Assembly (NCBI GenBank): GCA_947627345.1
Contig: CANQVS010000005.1
Coordinates: forward strand, 35,434-99,433
Source: an uncultured Clostridia bacterium
GTDB lineage: Bacteria; Bacillota; Clostridia; Oscillospirales; Acutalibacteraceae
Reading direction: 5' to 3'
Length of the DNA: 64,000 nucleotides
Shown piece after piece: positions 19,377 to 30,418 of the stretch. Under the pieces are notes generated by a model that did not search any database, was not told the origin of the DNA, and saw only the letters and a list, made by a program, of their open reading frames with translations. The position numbers were made by a program, and so were the translations under genes. The stretch's first letter is position 1; each line of letters begins with the position of its first letter.

Positions 19377-19799
19377 TTATAAGGTCGCTTTTATTTTAGC
19401 GTAAAGCTCGGGCATTCTCTTTTTTATATTACAGGGACGGAAAGTTTTGCTGTCTACAAAGCCGTGTTCGGTTGTTCCGTAGCCGAGCTCCTCCTCCGTA
19501 CCATCATCGTTGACTTTCTTGACCGTATAGGTAAACTGTATATGAGCGGCTCTGAGTTCAATCGCCCACGTTCTCACTAAAATTCTGTCCTCATACATAG
19601 CAGGAGCTTTAAAATGACAGGTCAAATTCGTAAGTGGCATAAGCACGCCCGCGTTTTCCATTTCGCTGTAGCTTACGCCGAAGCTTTTGATATAATCCGT
19701 TCTTCCCACTTCATACCATATGGGATAATTCGAGTGATGCGCGATTCCCATTCTGTCGGTTTCGGCATAACGAACGTTCAGATATGTTTTTGAATGCAT
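19377..19799 (-). CDS. Acyl-CoA thioesterase, 4HBT hotdog family
   Basis: A 140-residue hotdog-fold protein. The active-site pattern YAETDRMGIAHHSNYPIWYEVGR matches YbgC/4HBT thioesterases, with the catalytic Asp in the ETDRMG segment. It hydrolyses acyl-CoA thioesters; chain preference cannot be read from the sequence. It sits between gyrB and gyrA in the same direction with short gaps, so it is probably cotranscribed. AGGAAGTA precedes ATG 19799. No functional link to gyrase is implied. Confidence 0.88.
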   Translation of the reverse strand: MHSKTYLNVRYAETDRMGIAHHSNYPIWYEVGRTDYIKSFGVSYSEMENAGVLMPLTNLTCHFKAPAMYEDRILVRTWAIELRAAHIQFTYTVKKVNDDGTEEELGYGTTEHGFVDSKTFRPCNIKKRMPELYAKIKATL

Positions 19800-19839
19800 A
19801 ATTACTTCCTCTTATAATTTAAAATTAATATCAATCTGT

Positions 19840-21783
<1,944 letters not shown>

Positions 21784-21799
21784 TCAATTACCTCCAAAA

Positions 21800-22195
21800 T
21801 TATTCCGTCCTTTTCTTTACGGAACGTTTTTGTTTTCCCGACGGCACGCTGATGATTTTCTCCGACGGGATTTCTTTTATTTCAGAATTTTTTTTCTTTT
21901 TATATTTAATAAAATACGGAGAAAAAAGAGCAAATAATAAAACCGCGATAAAGCTTACCGCCAAAATCGGAACGACAGATGAAATTATATCGGCGGTCAG
22001 ATTTAAAATTACCGTATTTACAATTACTGCGGAGAATGTAATTATAAAAGCCAAAATTAAATATCCTTTTACTCTTGCATTTTTAAATTTGTTTTCGCAG
22101 TGGTAGCACTTTATTACTTCTTTTTTCTTGTTTTTTCTTACCTCTTTAATGCCGTAAATCGTATGGCAGTAAGGGCAGACGGGAAGTCTAAACAT
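21800..22195 (-). CDS. Small zinc-ribbon membrane protein
   Basis: A 131-residue protein of unknown function. The N-terminus has two CxxC pairs, CPYCHTIYG and CYHCENKF, forming a probable zinc ribbon. Two hydrophobic helices follow (about residues 45-65 and 72-95), then a basic C-terminal tail. It lies two bases after the stop of a second zinc-ribbon membrane gene with the same plan, and only 16 bases upstream of gyrB. The pair may be an old duplication. A family name cannot be given. Confidence 0.75.
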   Translation of the reverse strand: MFRLPVCPYCHTIYGIKEVRKNKKKEVIKCYHCENKFKNARVKGYLILAFIITFSAVIVNTVILNLTADIISSVVPILAVSFIAVLLFALFSPYFIKYKKKKNSEIKEIPSEKIISVPSGKQKRSVKKRTE

Positions 22196-22197
22196 AA

Positions 22198-22893
22198 TTA
22201 CAATTTCCTGTTAGCCGTATATTTTGAGCCGTTCGGTTTTTCAGGCGGTTTTTTTCTGTAATACGGCTTTTTTTCTTCAAAAACGACTTTTTCTTCATAA
22301 TCTGAATGATTAATATCAGGGTTTGTAACCTTTTTAAGCGGAACATCAGAAGATGACGCGTGGGATTCCGTTACGTCGCTTATAATCGGAATGTAATTTT
22401 TATCCGCTATTTTAGTTTGCTCAATACTGTCTGAATTTTCCGCATTTGCGCGGGTAATTTTTGAATTTCTCTTTTCTTTAATTTTATCGAAAATATCGCG
22501 GTTAAAAGTATAGGAGCTGTCAAATTCAGTTTCTTCCTCCTCTGACAGAGGCTCGTATTCATACTCATATTCTTCTCTTTCATATTCCTGTTCCCTGTAC
22601 TTTTTAAGAGGAATATATCTTACAAATATCGGAGTTGAAAAGTAAAAAGCAATTAAAATCAGCGCTGTAATTATAACTCCCGAAAAGCTGTTATAATTTC
22701 CCGAGCCCATCCAAATTACCATAAACATAAAAACAACTAAAACCACGGCAATAAAAGCGATAATTAATCGAAAATCGGTTTTGATTTTACTTTCTCTTTT
22801 ACAGCGCGGACAGGTATGTATTCCCCTGTTTTTTTCGTGGAATGTTGTAAAATATGAAATTCTTCTTCCGCAGTACGGACAGTTTTTTCCCAT
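22198..22893 (-). CDS. Zinc-ribbon membrane protein with charged cytoplasmic tail
   Basis: A 231-residue protein of unknown function. Two cysteine pairs near the start (CPYCGRRIS and CPRCKRES) suggest a zinc ribbon; two hydrophobic helices (about 46-68 and 75-95) are followed by a long, acidic and then basic tail rich in Glu/Tyr. The plan matches the following gene (21800-22195). AAAGGT lies 7 bases before ATG 22893. The 185-base leader contains two mutually exclusive pairings that could hide or expose this ribosome site (see the leader entry). Confidence 0.72.
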   Translation of the reverse strand: MGKNCPYCGRRISYFTTFHEKNRGIHTCPRCKRESKIKTDFRLIIAFIAVVLVVFMFMVIWMGSGNYNSFSGVIITALILIAFYFSTPIFVRYIPLKKYREQEYEREEYEYEYEPLSEEEETEFDSSYTFNRDIFDKIKEKRNSKITRANAENSDSIEQTKIADKNYIPIISDVTESHASSSDVPLKKVTNPDINHSDYEEKVVFEEKKPYYRKKPPEKPNGSKYTANRKL

Positions 22894-22902
22894 TCTTCTG
22901 TT

Positions 22903-22993
22903 ACCTTTCCGCCCACAAAACGTTTTTCATATACTTTTTTACATATAACCAGAAGTTAAAATTTTCTTTGACCTTACCGTGGGCGGATAAGGC
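22903..22993 (-). promoter_or_regulatory. Possible switch-like leader of the zinc-ribbon gene pair
   Basis: On the minus strand, CCTTA (22992-22988) and TAAGG (22976-22972) close a hairpin whose 11-base loop contains TCCGCCCAC. That loop is fully complementary to GTGGGCGGA (22916-22908), which abuts the ribosome site AAGGT of the gene starting at 22893. The 9-bp match can form a long-range stem or pseudoknot. A translational switch is inferred, not shown. Confidence 0.45.
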
Positions 22994-23080
22994 TAAAATG
23001 AAAATTTTCCTTTCGACCTTTTAACTGAAAATTAACTTTGTCGTATAATATTAAAATTCAAAATAATTTTCAAATTTTTA

Positions 23081-23335
23081 TTACTTATTACTTAAAATTC
23101 TCTTATAAAGAGTATTGCAGGAAATCTGGCTTATATATACTTTCCTGCCTTCTTTTTCCAAACAAACTATAAAAGACTTAGGAAGTTCGTAGCTTACGTT
23201 TACAACCTCTTTATTTTTTTCTGCTTGAGTAAGAAAATTTCTTGTGTGCTTTGATATTGTGCTGTTATCAAGGTCAAAAATTCCTATTATGCTGTCGGTT
23301 TTTACTACAGTTTTTTCCCCTAAATGAAGATACAT
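23081..23335 (-). CDS. remB: Extracellular matrix regulator RemB (DUF370)
   Basis: An 84-residue DUF370 protein beginning MYLHLGEKTVVKTDSIIGIFDLDNSTISK, the family signature. In Bacillus the paralogue RemA is a DNA-binding activator of matrix genes, and RemB (YaaB) sits between recF and gyrB as here. The start abuts the recF stop (one base apart), so it is cotranscribed with recF. An LxExxG-like C-terminal strand set, RKVYISQISCNTLYKRI, matches the family end. Confidence 0.88.
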   Translation of the reverse strand: MYLHLGEKTVVKTDSIIGIFDLDNSTISKHTRNFLTQAEKNKEVVNVSYELPKSFIVCLEKEGRKVYISQISCNTLYKRILSNK

Positions 23336-23336
23336 A

Positions 23337-24434
23337 TCAGCTTATTTTTCCTTCTTTTACAAAAAATTTCTTACCTTCCATTAAAACCTCGTTTTCTTTA
23401 AGTTCGCACGTAGTAATAAAAACCTGATATTTCTTAATTTTATTAAGCAGAAAATCTCTGCGCTTTTTATCAAGCTCTGAAAGTACATCGTCAAGGAGTA
23501 TAACAGGATTTTCCCCGGTAAGAGAGCTTAAAACATTTGCTTCGGCAAGTTTCAGTGATAAAACCGCGCTTCTCTGCTGACCCTGAGACGCGAAAGTTTT
23601 GGCTTTTTTTCCGTTTATAATAATATCAAAATCATCTCTGTGAGGTCCTATATTTGTAAAACCGCTGTTTATATCCTCTTTTTTTGAGTTTTTTAATCCT
23701 CTTAAAAGCTTTTCAAAAATTTCCTCTTGCTCATCGCCGAATTTCGCTTTGCAGTTTGAGTTATAAACTATTTCCAATTTTTCCGTATTGTCGGAAATTC
23801 CAGAATGATATTCTTCAGCGTCCGATGAAAGACAATTTATATATAAAAGTCTGCGGAATATAATTTCAGCACCGAGCCTGCATAAAGTATCATCCCAAAT
23901 TTCAAGAGTGCTTTTAAGCTCCGGGTGTCTGTAAATATCTTTTAAAAGAGCGTTTCGCTCGTTTAAGGTTCGACTATATTTTGAAATTAAGACCGCGTTT
24001 TTTAACTTTTCTCTGCAAATTGCGCCATCAATAAATTTTCTGCGCGCCAATGGTCCTCTTTTAACTAAAGTTAAATCCTCGGGAGAAAACACAACCGCGT
24101 TGAATTTCTCAATCAGCGAAGCGGACGATTTCTTTTTTACTCCGTTTATAATTACTTCTTTTCTTGCGCCGTTAAATATAATTTCCGCGCTTTGCTCTCT
24201 TTCCTGCGAGAAAAAATCCGCCTTTATCTTGGAGAATTTCTCTCCGAATTTTATAAACTCGTTTTCCTTTGAGCCTTTAAAGCTGTGTCCTCCGCAAAAA
24301 AGCCAGAGCGCCTCCAAAATATTCGTTTTTCCCTGCGCATTATCTCCGTAAATCACGTTAATTTTTTTGCAGGGATTTATTTCTCCGTCAAAGAGGTTGC
24401 GGTAATTTTTTAATTGTAGACGTGTTACATACAA
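23337..24434 (-). CDS. recF: DNA replication and repair protein RecF
   Basis: A 365-residue SMC-like ATPase: Walker A GDNAQGKTNILEALW near residue 30, signature FASQGQQRSAVLSLKLAEA and Walker B VILLDDVLSELDKKRR. It helps load RecA at gapped DNA. In its standard place between the S4-domain gene and remB. The start ATG 24434 lies 20 bases after the S4 gene, preceded by AAAAAGAGGTATGCG. Confidence 0.94.
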   Translation of the reverse strand: MYVTRLQLKNYRNLFDGEINPCKKINVIYGDNAQGKTNILEALWLFCGGHSFKGSKENEFIKFGEKFSKIKADFFSQEREQSAEIIFNGARKEVIINGVKKKSSASLIEKFNAVVFSPEDLTLVKRGPLARRKFIDGAICREKLKNAVLISKYSRTLNERNALLKDIYRHPELKSTLEIWDDTLCRLGAEIIFRRLLYINCLSSDAEEYHSGISDNTEKLEIVYNSNCKAKFGDEQEEIFEKLLRGLKNSKKEDINSGFTNIGPHRDDFDIIINGKKAKTFASQGQQRSAVLSLKLAEANVLSSLTGENPVILLDDVLSELDKKRRDFLLNKIKKYQVFITTCELKENEVLMEGKKFFVKEGKIS

Positions 24435-24454
24435 AACGCATACCTCTTTTTGAT

Positions 24455-24673
24455 TTAAACTAAAATTATTTCTATCTCTTTACCGTCAAATTCGGCTATA
24501 TCTCCTGTTTTAAGCTTTTTTCCTCGCATCGTACAGACTTCTCCGTTGACTTTTACCTCACCGTTTTGAACGGCAATTTTCGCGTGTCCGCCTGTCATAC
24601 AAAGTCCACTGTATTTTAAAGCGTCCTGAAGCTTTATAAATTCACCCTGAACCTTTATTTTTTCTCTACGCAT
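24455..24673 (-). CDS. S4-domain RNA-binding protein (YaaA/RlbA type)
   Basis: A 72-residue protein consisting of a single S4 domain: [35 protein letters not shown] and a closing IEIILV strand. This is the YaaA gene found between dnaN and recF in Firmicutes, thought to act in ribosome assembly. The start overlaps the end of dnaN by 8 bases, so it is coupled to dnaN. Confidence 0.9.
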   Translation of the reverse strand: MRREKIKVQGEFIKLQDALKYSGLCMTGGHAKIAVQNGEVKVNGEVCTMRGKKLKTGDIAEFDGKEIEIILV

Positions 24674-25769
24674 TTGAAAGCCTCATCGGAACAACAAGAC
24701 TGATAAAACCTTCTCCTTTAACAGGAGCAATAATCATCGGAGAAAGTCCTCCGTTTAATGTTATTTTAACCTCGTCCGCGTCAATATTCCTAAGCGCGTC
24801 CAAAAGATAACGATTATTAAACCCGATTTCAACTTCCTCTCCGTCAATCGAAGCCGTAATAACATCGTTTGCTTTTCCGATTGACGAAGTGCAGGATAAA
24901 TTAATTTTCCCATTTGCGAAATTACATCTGACGGGACTTTGAATTTTATCTCCGTTTAAAAGCGACATACGGTCAACAGCGTTTATCAAAAGCCTTGTGT
25001 TGACAGCAGCCTCCGTTTTCTTGGTTTTGGGAATTGTACTGTTATAATCGAGAAATGTTCCTTCAATAAGTCGTGAAATTACATAGTAACCGCTGATTTT
25101 AAACATAATATGTCTTTGTCCTACAATTACCGATACGTTTTCTTCATCGTTTCCGATAATTTTCAAAACTTCCTGCTGGGTTTTTCCAGGAACTACAAAC
25201 TGCGCGTTTTCATCACTGTCAATTTGCTCCTTGCGTATAGCCATTCTGTAGCCGTCAACCGCGACAATTTTTAAAGTTTTATTTTCAATTTCAAAAAGCG
25301 AACCTGTATAAATAGGTTTTGCATTATTATCCGAAACGGCGTAGACAGTCTGTCTTATCATTTCTTTTAGAAGATTACCGTCAATTTCAAATTCTTCGGT
25401 CTGTTCAAATTCGGGAAGGTCAGGATACTCCGCGCTGTTCATTCCGACAATCTGATAATCAGCGTTACCGCTCGTTATATACGTTATCATTCTGTCATCC
25501 GTTTCAATGAACACCACTTCCTCGGGAAGTTTTCTTACAATTTCAGAGAAAATTTTAGCGCTTACTACAACCTCTCCCTCATCTGTTACAGTCGCATCAA
25601 TACTTGTTTTTATACCAATTTCAAGGTCGTAACCCGAAATTGTCATTTTTGAGCCGTAAACCTTTATTAAAATTCCCTCCAATGCGGGAATTGAGGCTTT
25701 ATTTGAAACCGCTCTTGAAACAACAGAGACAGCATTTGCCAAATCTGTGCGTAAAACGTTTATCTTCAT
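24666..25769 (-). CDS. dnaN: DNA polymerase III beta sliding clamp
   Basis: A 367-residue three-domain clamp. Recognisable features are [24 protein letters not shown], the middle-domain [10 protein letters not shown], and the C-terminal PVRLPM-like ending, here VVPMRLSNA. It rings DNA and tethers the polymerase. Preceded by AGGAGGAAGAAATG and downstream of dnaA across the origin region. Confidence 0.95.
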   Translation of the reverse strand: MKINVLRTDLANAVSVVSRAVSNKASIPALEGILIKVYGSKMTISGYDLEIGIKTSIDATVTDEGEVVVSAKIFSEIVRKLPEEVVFIETDDRMITYITSGNADYQIVGMNSAEYPDLPEFEQTEEFEIDGNLLKEMIRQTVYAVSDNNAKPIYTGSLFEIENKTLKIVAVDGYRMAIRKEQIDSDENAQFVVPGKTQQEVLKIIGNDEENVSVIVGQRHIMFKISGYYVISRLIEGTFLDYNSTIPKTKKTEAAVNTRLLINAVDRMSLLNGDKIQSPVRCNFANGKINLSCTSSIGKANDVITASIDGEEVEIGFNNRYLLDALRNIDADEVKITLNGGLSPMIIAPVKGEGFISLVVPMRLSNA

Positions 25770-25825
25770 TTCTTCCTCCTTTTATTTTGAACATAATTAA
25801 AATTGGTAAGATGTACTTTATTAGA

Positions 25826-26090
25826 ATTAGTAAAATGTGCTTTTATTATCTGTCTGCAAAGTATTTGCAAATAAATGTATAAATGTTATTAATATATTTA
25901 GTAGTAGTAGTAGGGTATGAGGAAATGTTGAAAAAATTTTTATACGGGATAAAATATGGTAAAATTATGAATTTACTTTCAACACCTTAATGTTGAATGT
26001 GTTTAAAATTTTTTAGTCTTTTTTAATCTTTCCTCATAAAGTTAAAAATTGGATGTTAAAAGTTGAAAAAATTGTTAAAAGTTATTTTTA
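25826..26090. other. Probable origin unwinding region between dnaA and dnaN
   Basis: Five tandem TAG trios (25899-25913) followed on the dnaA side by GGGTATGAGG and the DnaA-box-like TGTTGAAAA (25926-25934), with more copies at 25976-25984 (CTTTCAACA), 25991-25999 (TGTTGAATG) and 26061-26069 (AGTTGAAAA). The side toward dnaN (25826-25898) is very AT-rich. This order (box, GC-richer spacer, TAG trios, AT-rich DNA) is that of the basal unwinding system of B. subtilis oriC. The box consensus differs from TTATCCACA, so the individual boxes are less certain than the trios. Confidence 0.75.
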
Positions 26091-27398
26091 TTATGAACTG
26101 CAATTTTTAATAATATCTTCGACTATTGAACGGAGATTTGAGTCCTTTTTCATTCTTTTCGCGGTTGTGTCAATCGCGTATTTTACGGTTGAGTGGTCGC
26201 GTCCGCCAAATTCTTTTCCTATACTTTCTTGTGTTAAGGTGGTAAGCTCGTTTATAATGTAGATTGCAACCTGACGCGGTCCGCTGACATATGCGCTTCT
26301 GCTCTTTGAGTTTTTAAGCTCGTCCGCGGTCACGTTAAAGGTTCTCGCAACCTCGTCTGTAATTCTTTCGACCGTAACTTCGGGAGGAGTGTCGTTATTT
26401 AAAATATCTGCTATAATTTTCTGAACCGATTTTACGGACGGTTTTTCTCCGTCAAGGTTATTTTTCGCTTTTATTTTTTTAACCGTTCCCTCTAACTGGC
26501 GGATATTGCTCTTTACGTTGTTGGCGATATATTCGCAGACGTCGTTCGGAATTTCTATGTTCATAATTTCAGCCTTGCGTTTTATAATCGCAATTCTTGT
26601 TTCAATGTCGGGGGGCTGAATATCTGCGATAAGTCCCATTTCAAATCTTCCTCTTAAACGGTCGTCTAAGGTTTTTATTTCTTTCGGAGGTCTGTCGGAG
26701 GTTAAAATTATCTGTTTTTTGGCAAGATAAAGAGTTTCAAAGGTGTGGAAAAATTCCTCCTGCGTACTCTCTTTTCCGCCGATAAACTGAACATCGTCAA
26801 CCAAGAGAACGTCCGCGTAGCGGTATTTCTGTCTGAATTCGGACATATTTGCTCTATGCAGAGATTCGATTAGTTCATTTGTAAAATCATCGCCCTTTAC
26901 ATAGCATATGGATTTTGAGGAATCGTTTTTCTTAATCTCATTTCCTATAGCGTAAAGCAGGTGGGTTTTTCCGAGTCCCGAGTTTCCGTAAAGAAAAAGA
27001 GGATTGTATGCCTTTGACGGATTTTGAGCGACCGCCAGGCACGCGGCGTGGGCAAATTTGTTTGAATTTCCCACAATAAACGTATCGAATGTGTATTCGT
27101 ATCCGTTGTCTGTTATTTCATCGTTTTCTTCCTGTTCGGGTTCTTCGCTCGGAATGATAAAGATAATATCAATGTCCGTGTCAAAAACAGCATTAAAGGA
27201 TTCTTTTAAAAGGAGCTTGTAGCAACGCTCCAGTGTCTGTCGGTGAAAATCGTTCGGGACAAGTAAAGTCGCCTGTTTTTTGTCAAAATTCATATTAACA
27301 GGCTCAATTTTACTAATCCAGGTGTTATAAGCTACATCGGTCATCTGTCTTCTGCAATAGTCGCAGATAACCGACCAGGCTTCATCAAAATGTTCCAT
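26091..27398 (-). CDS. dnaA: Chromosomal replication initiator DnaA
   Basis: A 435-residue DnaA with domain I at the N-terminus, AAA+ core with Walker A GNSGLGKTHLL and Walker B LLVDDVQFIGGK, sensor region, and domain IV ending in the DNA-binding signature GGRDHSTVKYAID. It binds DnaA boxes and unwinds the origin. First gene of the minus-strand replication cluster; its promoter is at 27477-27505. AGGAAAGGAATT lies before ATG 27398. Confidence 0.96.
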   Translation of the reverse strand: MEHFDEAWSVICDYCRRQMTDVAYNTWISKIEPVNMNFDKKQATLLVPNDFHRQTLERCYKLLLKESFNAVFDTDIDIIFIIPSEEPEQEENDEITDNGYEYTFDTFIVGNSNKFAHAACLAVAQNPSKAYNPLFLYGNSGLGKTHLLYAIGNEIKKNDSSKSICYVKGDDFTNELIESLHRANMSEFRQKYRYADVLLVDDVQFIGGKESTQEEFFHTFETLYLAKKQIILTSDRPPKEIKTLDDRLRGRFEMGLIADIQPPDIETRIAIIKRKAEIMNIEIPNDVCEYIANNVKSNIRQLEGTVKKIKAKNNLDGEKPSVKSVQKIIADILNNDTPPEVTVERITDEVARTFNVTADELKNSKSRSAYVSGPRQVAIYIINELTTLTQESIGKEFGGRDHSTVKYAIDTTAKRMKKDSNLRSIVEDIIKNCSS

Positions 27399-27654
27399 AA
27401 AATTCCTTTCCTATTTTTAAACAGCCTTAAAAACCGTCTAAAAACAAATCAAAACTTCTCCACTATAATCAATTTAATTATACCAAAATTTAATAAAAAA
27501 TGCAATTAAAATTTTGTAATATATAGTATATATAATACATATAAATATACGCCCGAAAAGAGTCGAAAAACATAAGATTTATTGTAGTTGAAAAACAGCA
27601 TAAATACTATATATGGTATATTTTAAGATAAATTCAAATTATTAAAAAAATAAG
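27399..27654. other. AT-rich dnaA-rpmH divergent intergenic region
   Basis: The 335-base gap between the divergent dnaA and rpmH genes holds both promoters. DnaA-box-like words on this side are AGTTGAAAA (27586-27594) and AGTCGAAAA (27561-27569). It is probably the second origin box cluster, as oriC in Firmicutes is often bipartite, but the box calls are weak. Confidence 0.5.
27477..27505 (-). promoter_or_regulatory. dnaA promoter
   Basis: On the minus strand TTGCAT (27505-27500), a 17-base spacer and a perfect TATAAT (27482-27477), about 80 bases before the dnaA start. Confidence 0.75.
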
Positions 27655-27683
27655 TTGACGAAACAGGAAAATTATACTATAAT
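27655..27683 (+). promoter_or_regulatory. rpmH promoter
   Basis: TTGACG (27655-27660), a 17-base spacer and TATAAT (27678-27683), a near-consensus sigma-A promoter 50 bases before rpmH. Confidence 0.85.
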
Positions 27684-27733
27684 GTTTGGGTGCAAGTATT
27701 TTGTAATGCTTTGTCCGAAAGGGGGTAAATAAA

Positions 27734-27868
27734 ATGAAAAGAACATATCAGCCCAAAAAGCTCCACAGAAAAAAAGAACACGGATTTATGAAAAGAATGT
27801 CAACTCGTAACGGACGAAAGGTATTGGCGAGAAGAAGAGCTAAAGGTAGAAAAAAGTTGTCATATTAA
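27734..27868 (+). CDS. rpmH: Ribosomal protein bL34
   Basis: A 44-residue protein starting [20 protein letters not shown] and continuing with [18 protein letters not shown], the canonical L34 sequence. The ribosome site is AAGGGGG, 9 bases upstream. It belongs to the large-subunit rRNA 5' region of the ribosome. First gene of the plus-strand cluster leading away from the origin. It stands divergent to dnaA, as in most bacteria. Confidence 0.96.
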   Translation: MKRTYQPKKLHRKKEHGFMKRMSTRNGRKVLARRRAKGRKKLSY

Positions 27869-27991
27869 ACGGTACTAATCTCTAATTAAAAGGATTTTTG
27901 TAAAAGGATTTTTGGCTTTTCTGTTTGAACATTTTAAATGTTTGGATAGGAACAGCTTAGTGCTTTTGTCCTTTAATCGGAGGTTAGTATA

Positions 27992-28018
27992 AGGACCACT
28001 TTTTTTGGTGGTCTTTAT
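27992..28018 (+). terminator. Terminator-like hairpin after rpmH
   Basis: GACCAC / GTGGTC close a seven-T loop and are followed by TTTATTTTA. The short stem and downstream rnpA, which has no clear promoter of its own, suggest partial termination. Confidence 0.6.
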
Positions 28019-28069
28019 TTTACTTTTCGGGGAATTTCCCGAGCAGACTTTATTCGGGCGGTTATTGAA

Positions 28070-28402
28070 ATGAATAAGGTTTTAACCTTAAAGGAAAACA
28101 GGGATTTTTCACGGCTTTACCGTAAAGGTAAAAACGAGGTTTGTCCCGTCCTTGTTACTTATTTTCAGAAAAACAGAAAAAATACTATCCGTTACGGAAT
28201 AACCACCGGTAAAAAAATAGGAAACGCCGTAAGGCGCAACCGTGCGAAAAGAATTATACGAGCGGCTTTCAGAGAGCTTTTACCAGATATAAAAAACGGA
28301 TATGATTTTGTATTTGTCGCGAGAGTAAAAACTCCGTATGTAAAAAGCTCCGATATAAAAAAAGCAATGCTTACGCATTTTAGGAAAAATAATTTGATAT
28401 GA
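28070..28402 (+). CDS. rnpA: Ribonuclease P protein component
   Basis: A 110-residue protein with [15 protein letters not shown] near the N-terminus and the RNR signature [21 protein letters not shown] in the middle. It is the protein cofactor of RNase P, which trims tRNA 5' ends. Weak ribosome site; the gene lies 200 bases after rpmH. Its end overlaps yidD by 4 bases (ATGA). Confidence 0.94.
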   Translation: MNKVLTLKENRDFSRLYRKGKNEVCPVLVTYFQKNRKNTIRYGITTGKKIGNAVRRNRAKRIIRAAFRELLPDIKNGYDFVFVARVKTPYVKSSDIKKAMLTHFRKNNLI

Positions 28403-28638
28403 AAAAAATACTTATCGGCTCTATCAGATTTTATCAGAAAAATATTTCCGCGAGGACCGCTCCTAAATGCAAATATTATCCAACTTGTTCAAATTACGCG
28501 GTAGAAGCAATACAGACGCACGGCGCATTTAAAGGATTTTTTCTGTCAGTTTGGCGGATTTTAAGATGTAATCCTTTTTCAAAAGGAGGGTTTGACCCTG
28601 TTCCCGAGAAAAGGATTTCAGGAAAAAAAGAGAGGTAA
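28399..28638 (+). CDS. yidD: Membrane protein insertion efficiency factor YidD
   Basis: A 79-residue protein with the invariant [15 protein letters not shown] segment and [15 protein letters not shown]. YidD is membrane-associated and assists YidC-dependent insertion. ATGA overlap with rnpA; yidC follows six bases after the stop. Confidence 0.93.
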   Translation: MKKILIGSIRFYQKNISARTAPKCKYYPTCSNYAVEAIQTHGAFKGFFLSVWRILRCNPFSKGGFDPVPEKRISGKKER

Positions 28639-28644
28639 CTCTTA

Positions 28645-29649
28645 GTGCAAATTTTCGGTTTTTTCGGCAGTATCTTAGGATACTTGCTCTGGGGTTTGTT
28701 TTATATTTTTCAAAACTTCGGAGTTTCGATTATATTTTTTACAATTATAATTAAGGTTATACTGTTTCCTTTTTCAATTAAACAGCAGAAAAGTATGGCG
28801 AATACCGCCAGACTTCAGAAAAAGCAACAGGAAATAAGAGAAAAATACGCAAATAATAAGCAAAAAGCAAATGAAGAAATGCAAAAGCTGTATGAAAAAG
28901 AAGGCGTAAGCCCCACGGGAGGCTGTCTTACAAGCTTAGTTCCTATGTTTATTATGCTCGGAATTTTCTACAGCGTTGCTTATCCTCTTACAAATACACT
29001 GCATATTGATTCAAGTTTTGTAAACAACGCGATGAGTTTTATCAACAGTATTCCGGGATTTTCTTTTTCAAACGTTTCTACGGTTGCGGCATATCAGGAA
29101 ATCTCGCTTGTCCGTGTTTTGGCGGATTCAAAAGAGCTTGTTGCGCAGTTGTTTACCGCGGGAAACGACGCGGCAAATATCGAGGCTTTCGTCAACGGAT
29201 TTAATTTTTCGGGATTTAATCTGCTTGTAACTCCGAGCAGTCAGGGTCTTTTCTCTGTTTATATTTTAGTTCCCGTTTTATGCTTTGTTTCTTCCGTTGC
29301 AACCTCGCTTATAACTATGAGAATTAACGGAAACGCGCAGGCTCAACAGGGCTGTATGAAAATTATGTTTATCGGACTTCCCCTGTTTTCGGCGTGGATT
29401 GCGTTTTCAGTACCCGCGGCAGTTGGTTTTTACTGGATTTGCAACTCGGTATTTTCACTTATACAATCGCTCGTTATGGGCAAGTTCTACAGCCCCTCGG
29501 CTCTCATAGCCAAGGGCGAGGCGCAGCACGTAGCTTTGCTTGAAAAGCAGGAAGCTTTGGTAAAATACGAATACGCTCCCGTTTATACGGGTGAAAATCA
29601 TACTAATAAAAATAATAAAAATAAAAGTAAGAAGAACAAAAAGAAGTAA
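28645..29649 (+). CDS. yidC: Membrane protein insertase YidC (Oxa1 family)
   Basis: A 334-residue insertase of the Gram-positive type. Hydrophobic N-terminus, the conserved cytoplasmic coiled-coil KQQKSMANTARLQKKQQEIREKYA, then five transmembrane segments with the hydrophilic groove, and a lysine/asparagine-rich tail. There is no lipobox, unlike B. subtilis SpoIIIJ. GTG 28645 follows AGAGAGG by about 10 bases. It inserts and folds membrane proteins with or without Sec. Confidence 0.93.
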   Translation: MQIFGFFGSILGYLLWGLFYIFQNFGVSIIFFTIIIKVILFPFSIKQQKSMANTARLQKKQQEIREKYANNKQKANEEMQKLYEKEGVSPTGGCLTSLVPMFIMLGIFYSVAYPLTNTLHIDSSFVNNAMSFINSIPGFSFSNVSTVAAYQEISLVRVLADSKELVAQLFTAGNDAANIEAFVNGFNFSGFNLLVTPSSQGLFSVYILVPVLCFVSSVATSLITMRINGNAQAQQGCMKIMFIGLPLFSAWIAFSVPAAVGFYWICNSVFSLIQSLVMGKFYSPSALIAKGEAQHVALLEKQEALVKYEYAPVYTGENHTNKNNKNKSKKNKKK

Positions 29650-29665
29650 TAATAAGAGGTATAAA

Positions 29666-30412
29666 ATGATTAAAGAAGTTATCGGTACCGGCGAAACAGA
29701 GCAGGAGGCTTTGGAAAACGCGAAAGCTCAGCTCAATTTAGACGAGAACGCCGAATTTGATTTTGAGGTTATTCAGAGAGCCGAAAAGAAAGTTTTGGGA
29801 CTTTTCGGCGGAAAACAGGCGCAGGTTAAAATTTCCGTAAACGTAAACGAGAACCCCGCAGACGTTGCGGAGGAATTTTTGAAAAATGTAATTAATGCTA
29901 TGAATTTAGAGGGAATTTCTGTTGAATCGGAAAAGACGGAAACAGGAGCAACCTTTAATATTGAGGGCGATGACGTGGGATATGTAATCGGCAGACGCGG
30001 AGAAACGCTCGACGCACTGCAGTACCTCACAAGCTTAGTCGCGAATCACGTTGACAACAGCTATTTCAAAATTACCGTTAATACGGGAAATTACAGAGAG
30101 AAAAGAGAGAAAACTCTTGAGATTCTCGGAAGAAAGCTTGCGTTTAAGGCGGTAAAGACAGGTAAAAAGACATCTCTCGAACCGATGAACCCGTATGAAA
30201 GACGCATTATTCACACCTCCGTTCAGAAAGTAAAAGGAGCAACCTCCTGGAGCGAGGGTGAAAACGCGGGACGTCACGTTGTTATCGGTCCTGACCCGAA
30301 AGAGAGAAATTACCGCAGAAATTCAAGAAATAAACCCAGACCGACAGCAGACCCCGAGCGCAAACCGCTCGACGAGAGCAACGGCGCGGGCCTCTATGGA
30401 AGAATAGACTAA
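29666..30412 (+). CDS. jag: Jag/KhpB RNA-binding protein
   Basis: A 248-residue protein with the Jag-N domain MIKEVIGTGETEQEALENA at its start, a KH domain (DDVGYVIGRRGETLDALQYL) and an R3H domain (EPMNPYERRIIHTSVQ, ending near SEGENAGRHVVIG). KhpB with KhpA binds many RNAs and affects cell division and shape. ATG 29666 is chosen because Jag-N begins there; the upstream in-frame ATG 29591 lies inside yidC and encodes a low-complexity stretch. Confidence 0.92.
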   Translation: MIKEVIGTGETEQEALENAKAQLNLDENAEFDFEVIQRAEKKVLGLFGGKQAQVKISVNVNENPADVAEEFLKNVINAMNLEGISVESEKTETGATFNIEGDDVGYVIGRRGETLDALQYLTSLVANHVDNSYFKITVNTGNYREKREKTLEILGRKLAFKAVKTGKKTSLEPMNPYERRIIHTSVQKVKGATSWSEGENAGRHVVIGPDPKERNYRRNSRNKPRPTADPERKPLDESNGAGLYGRID

Positions 30413-30418
30413 ATAGGC

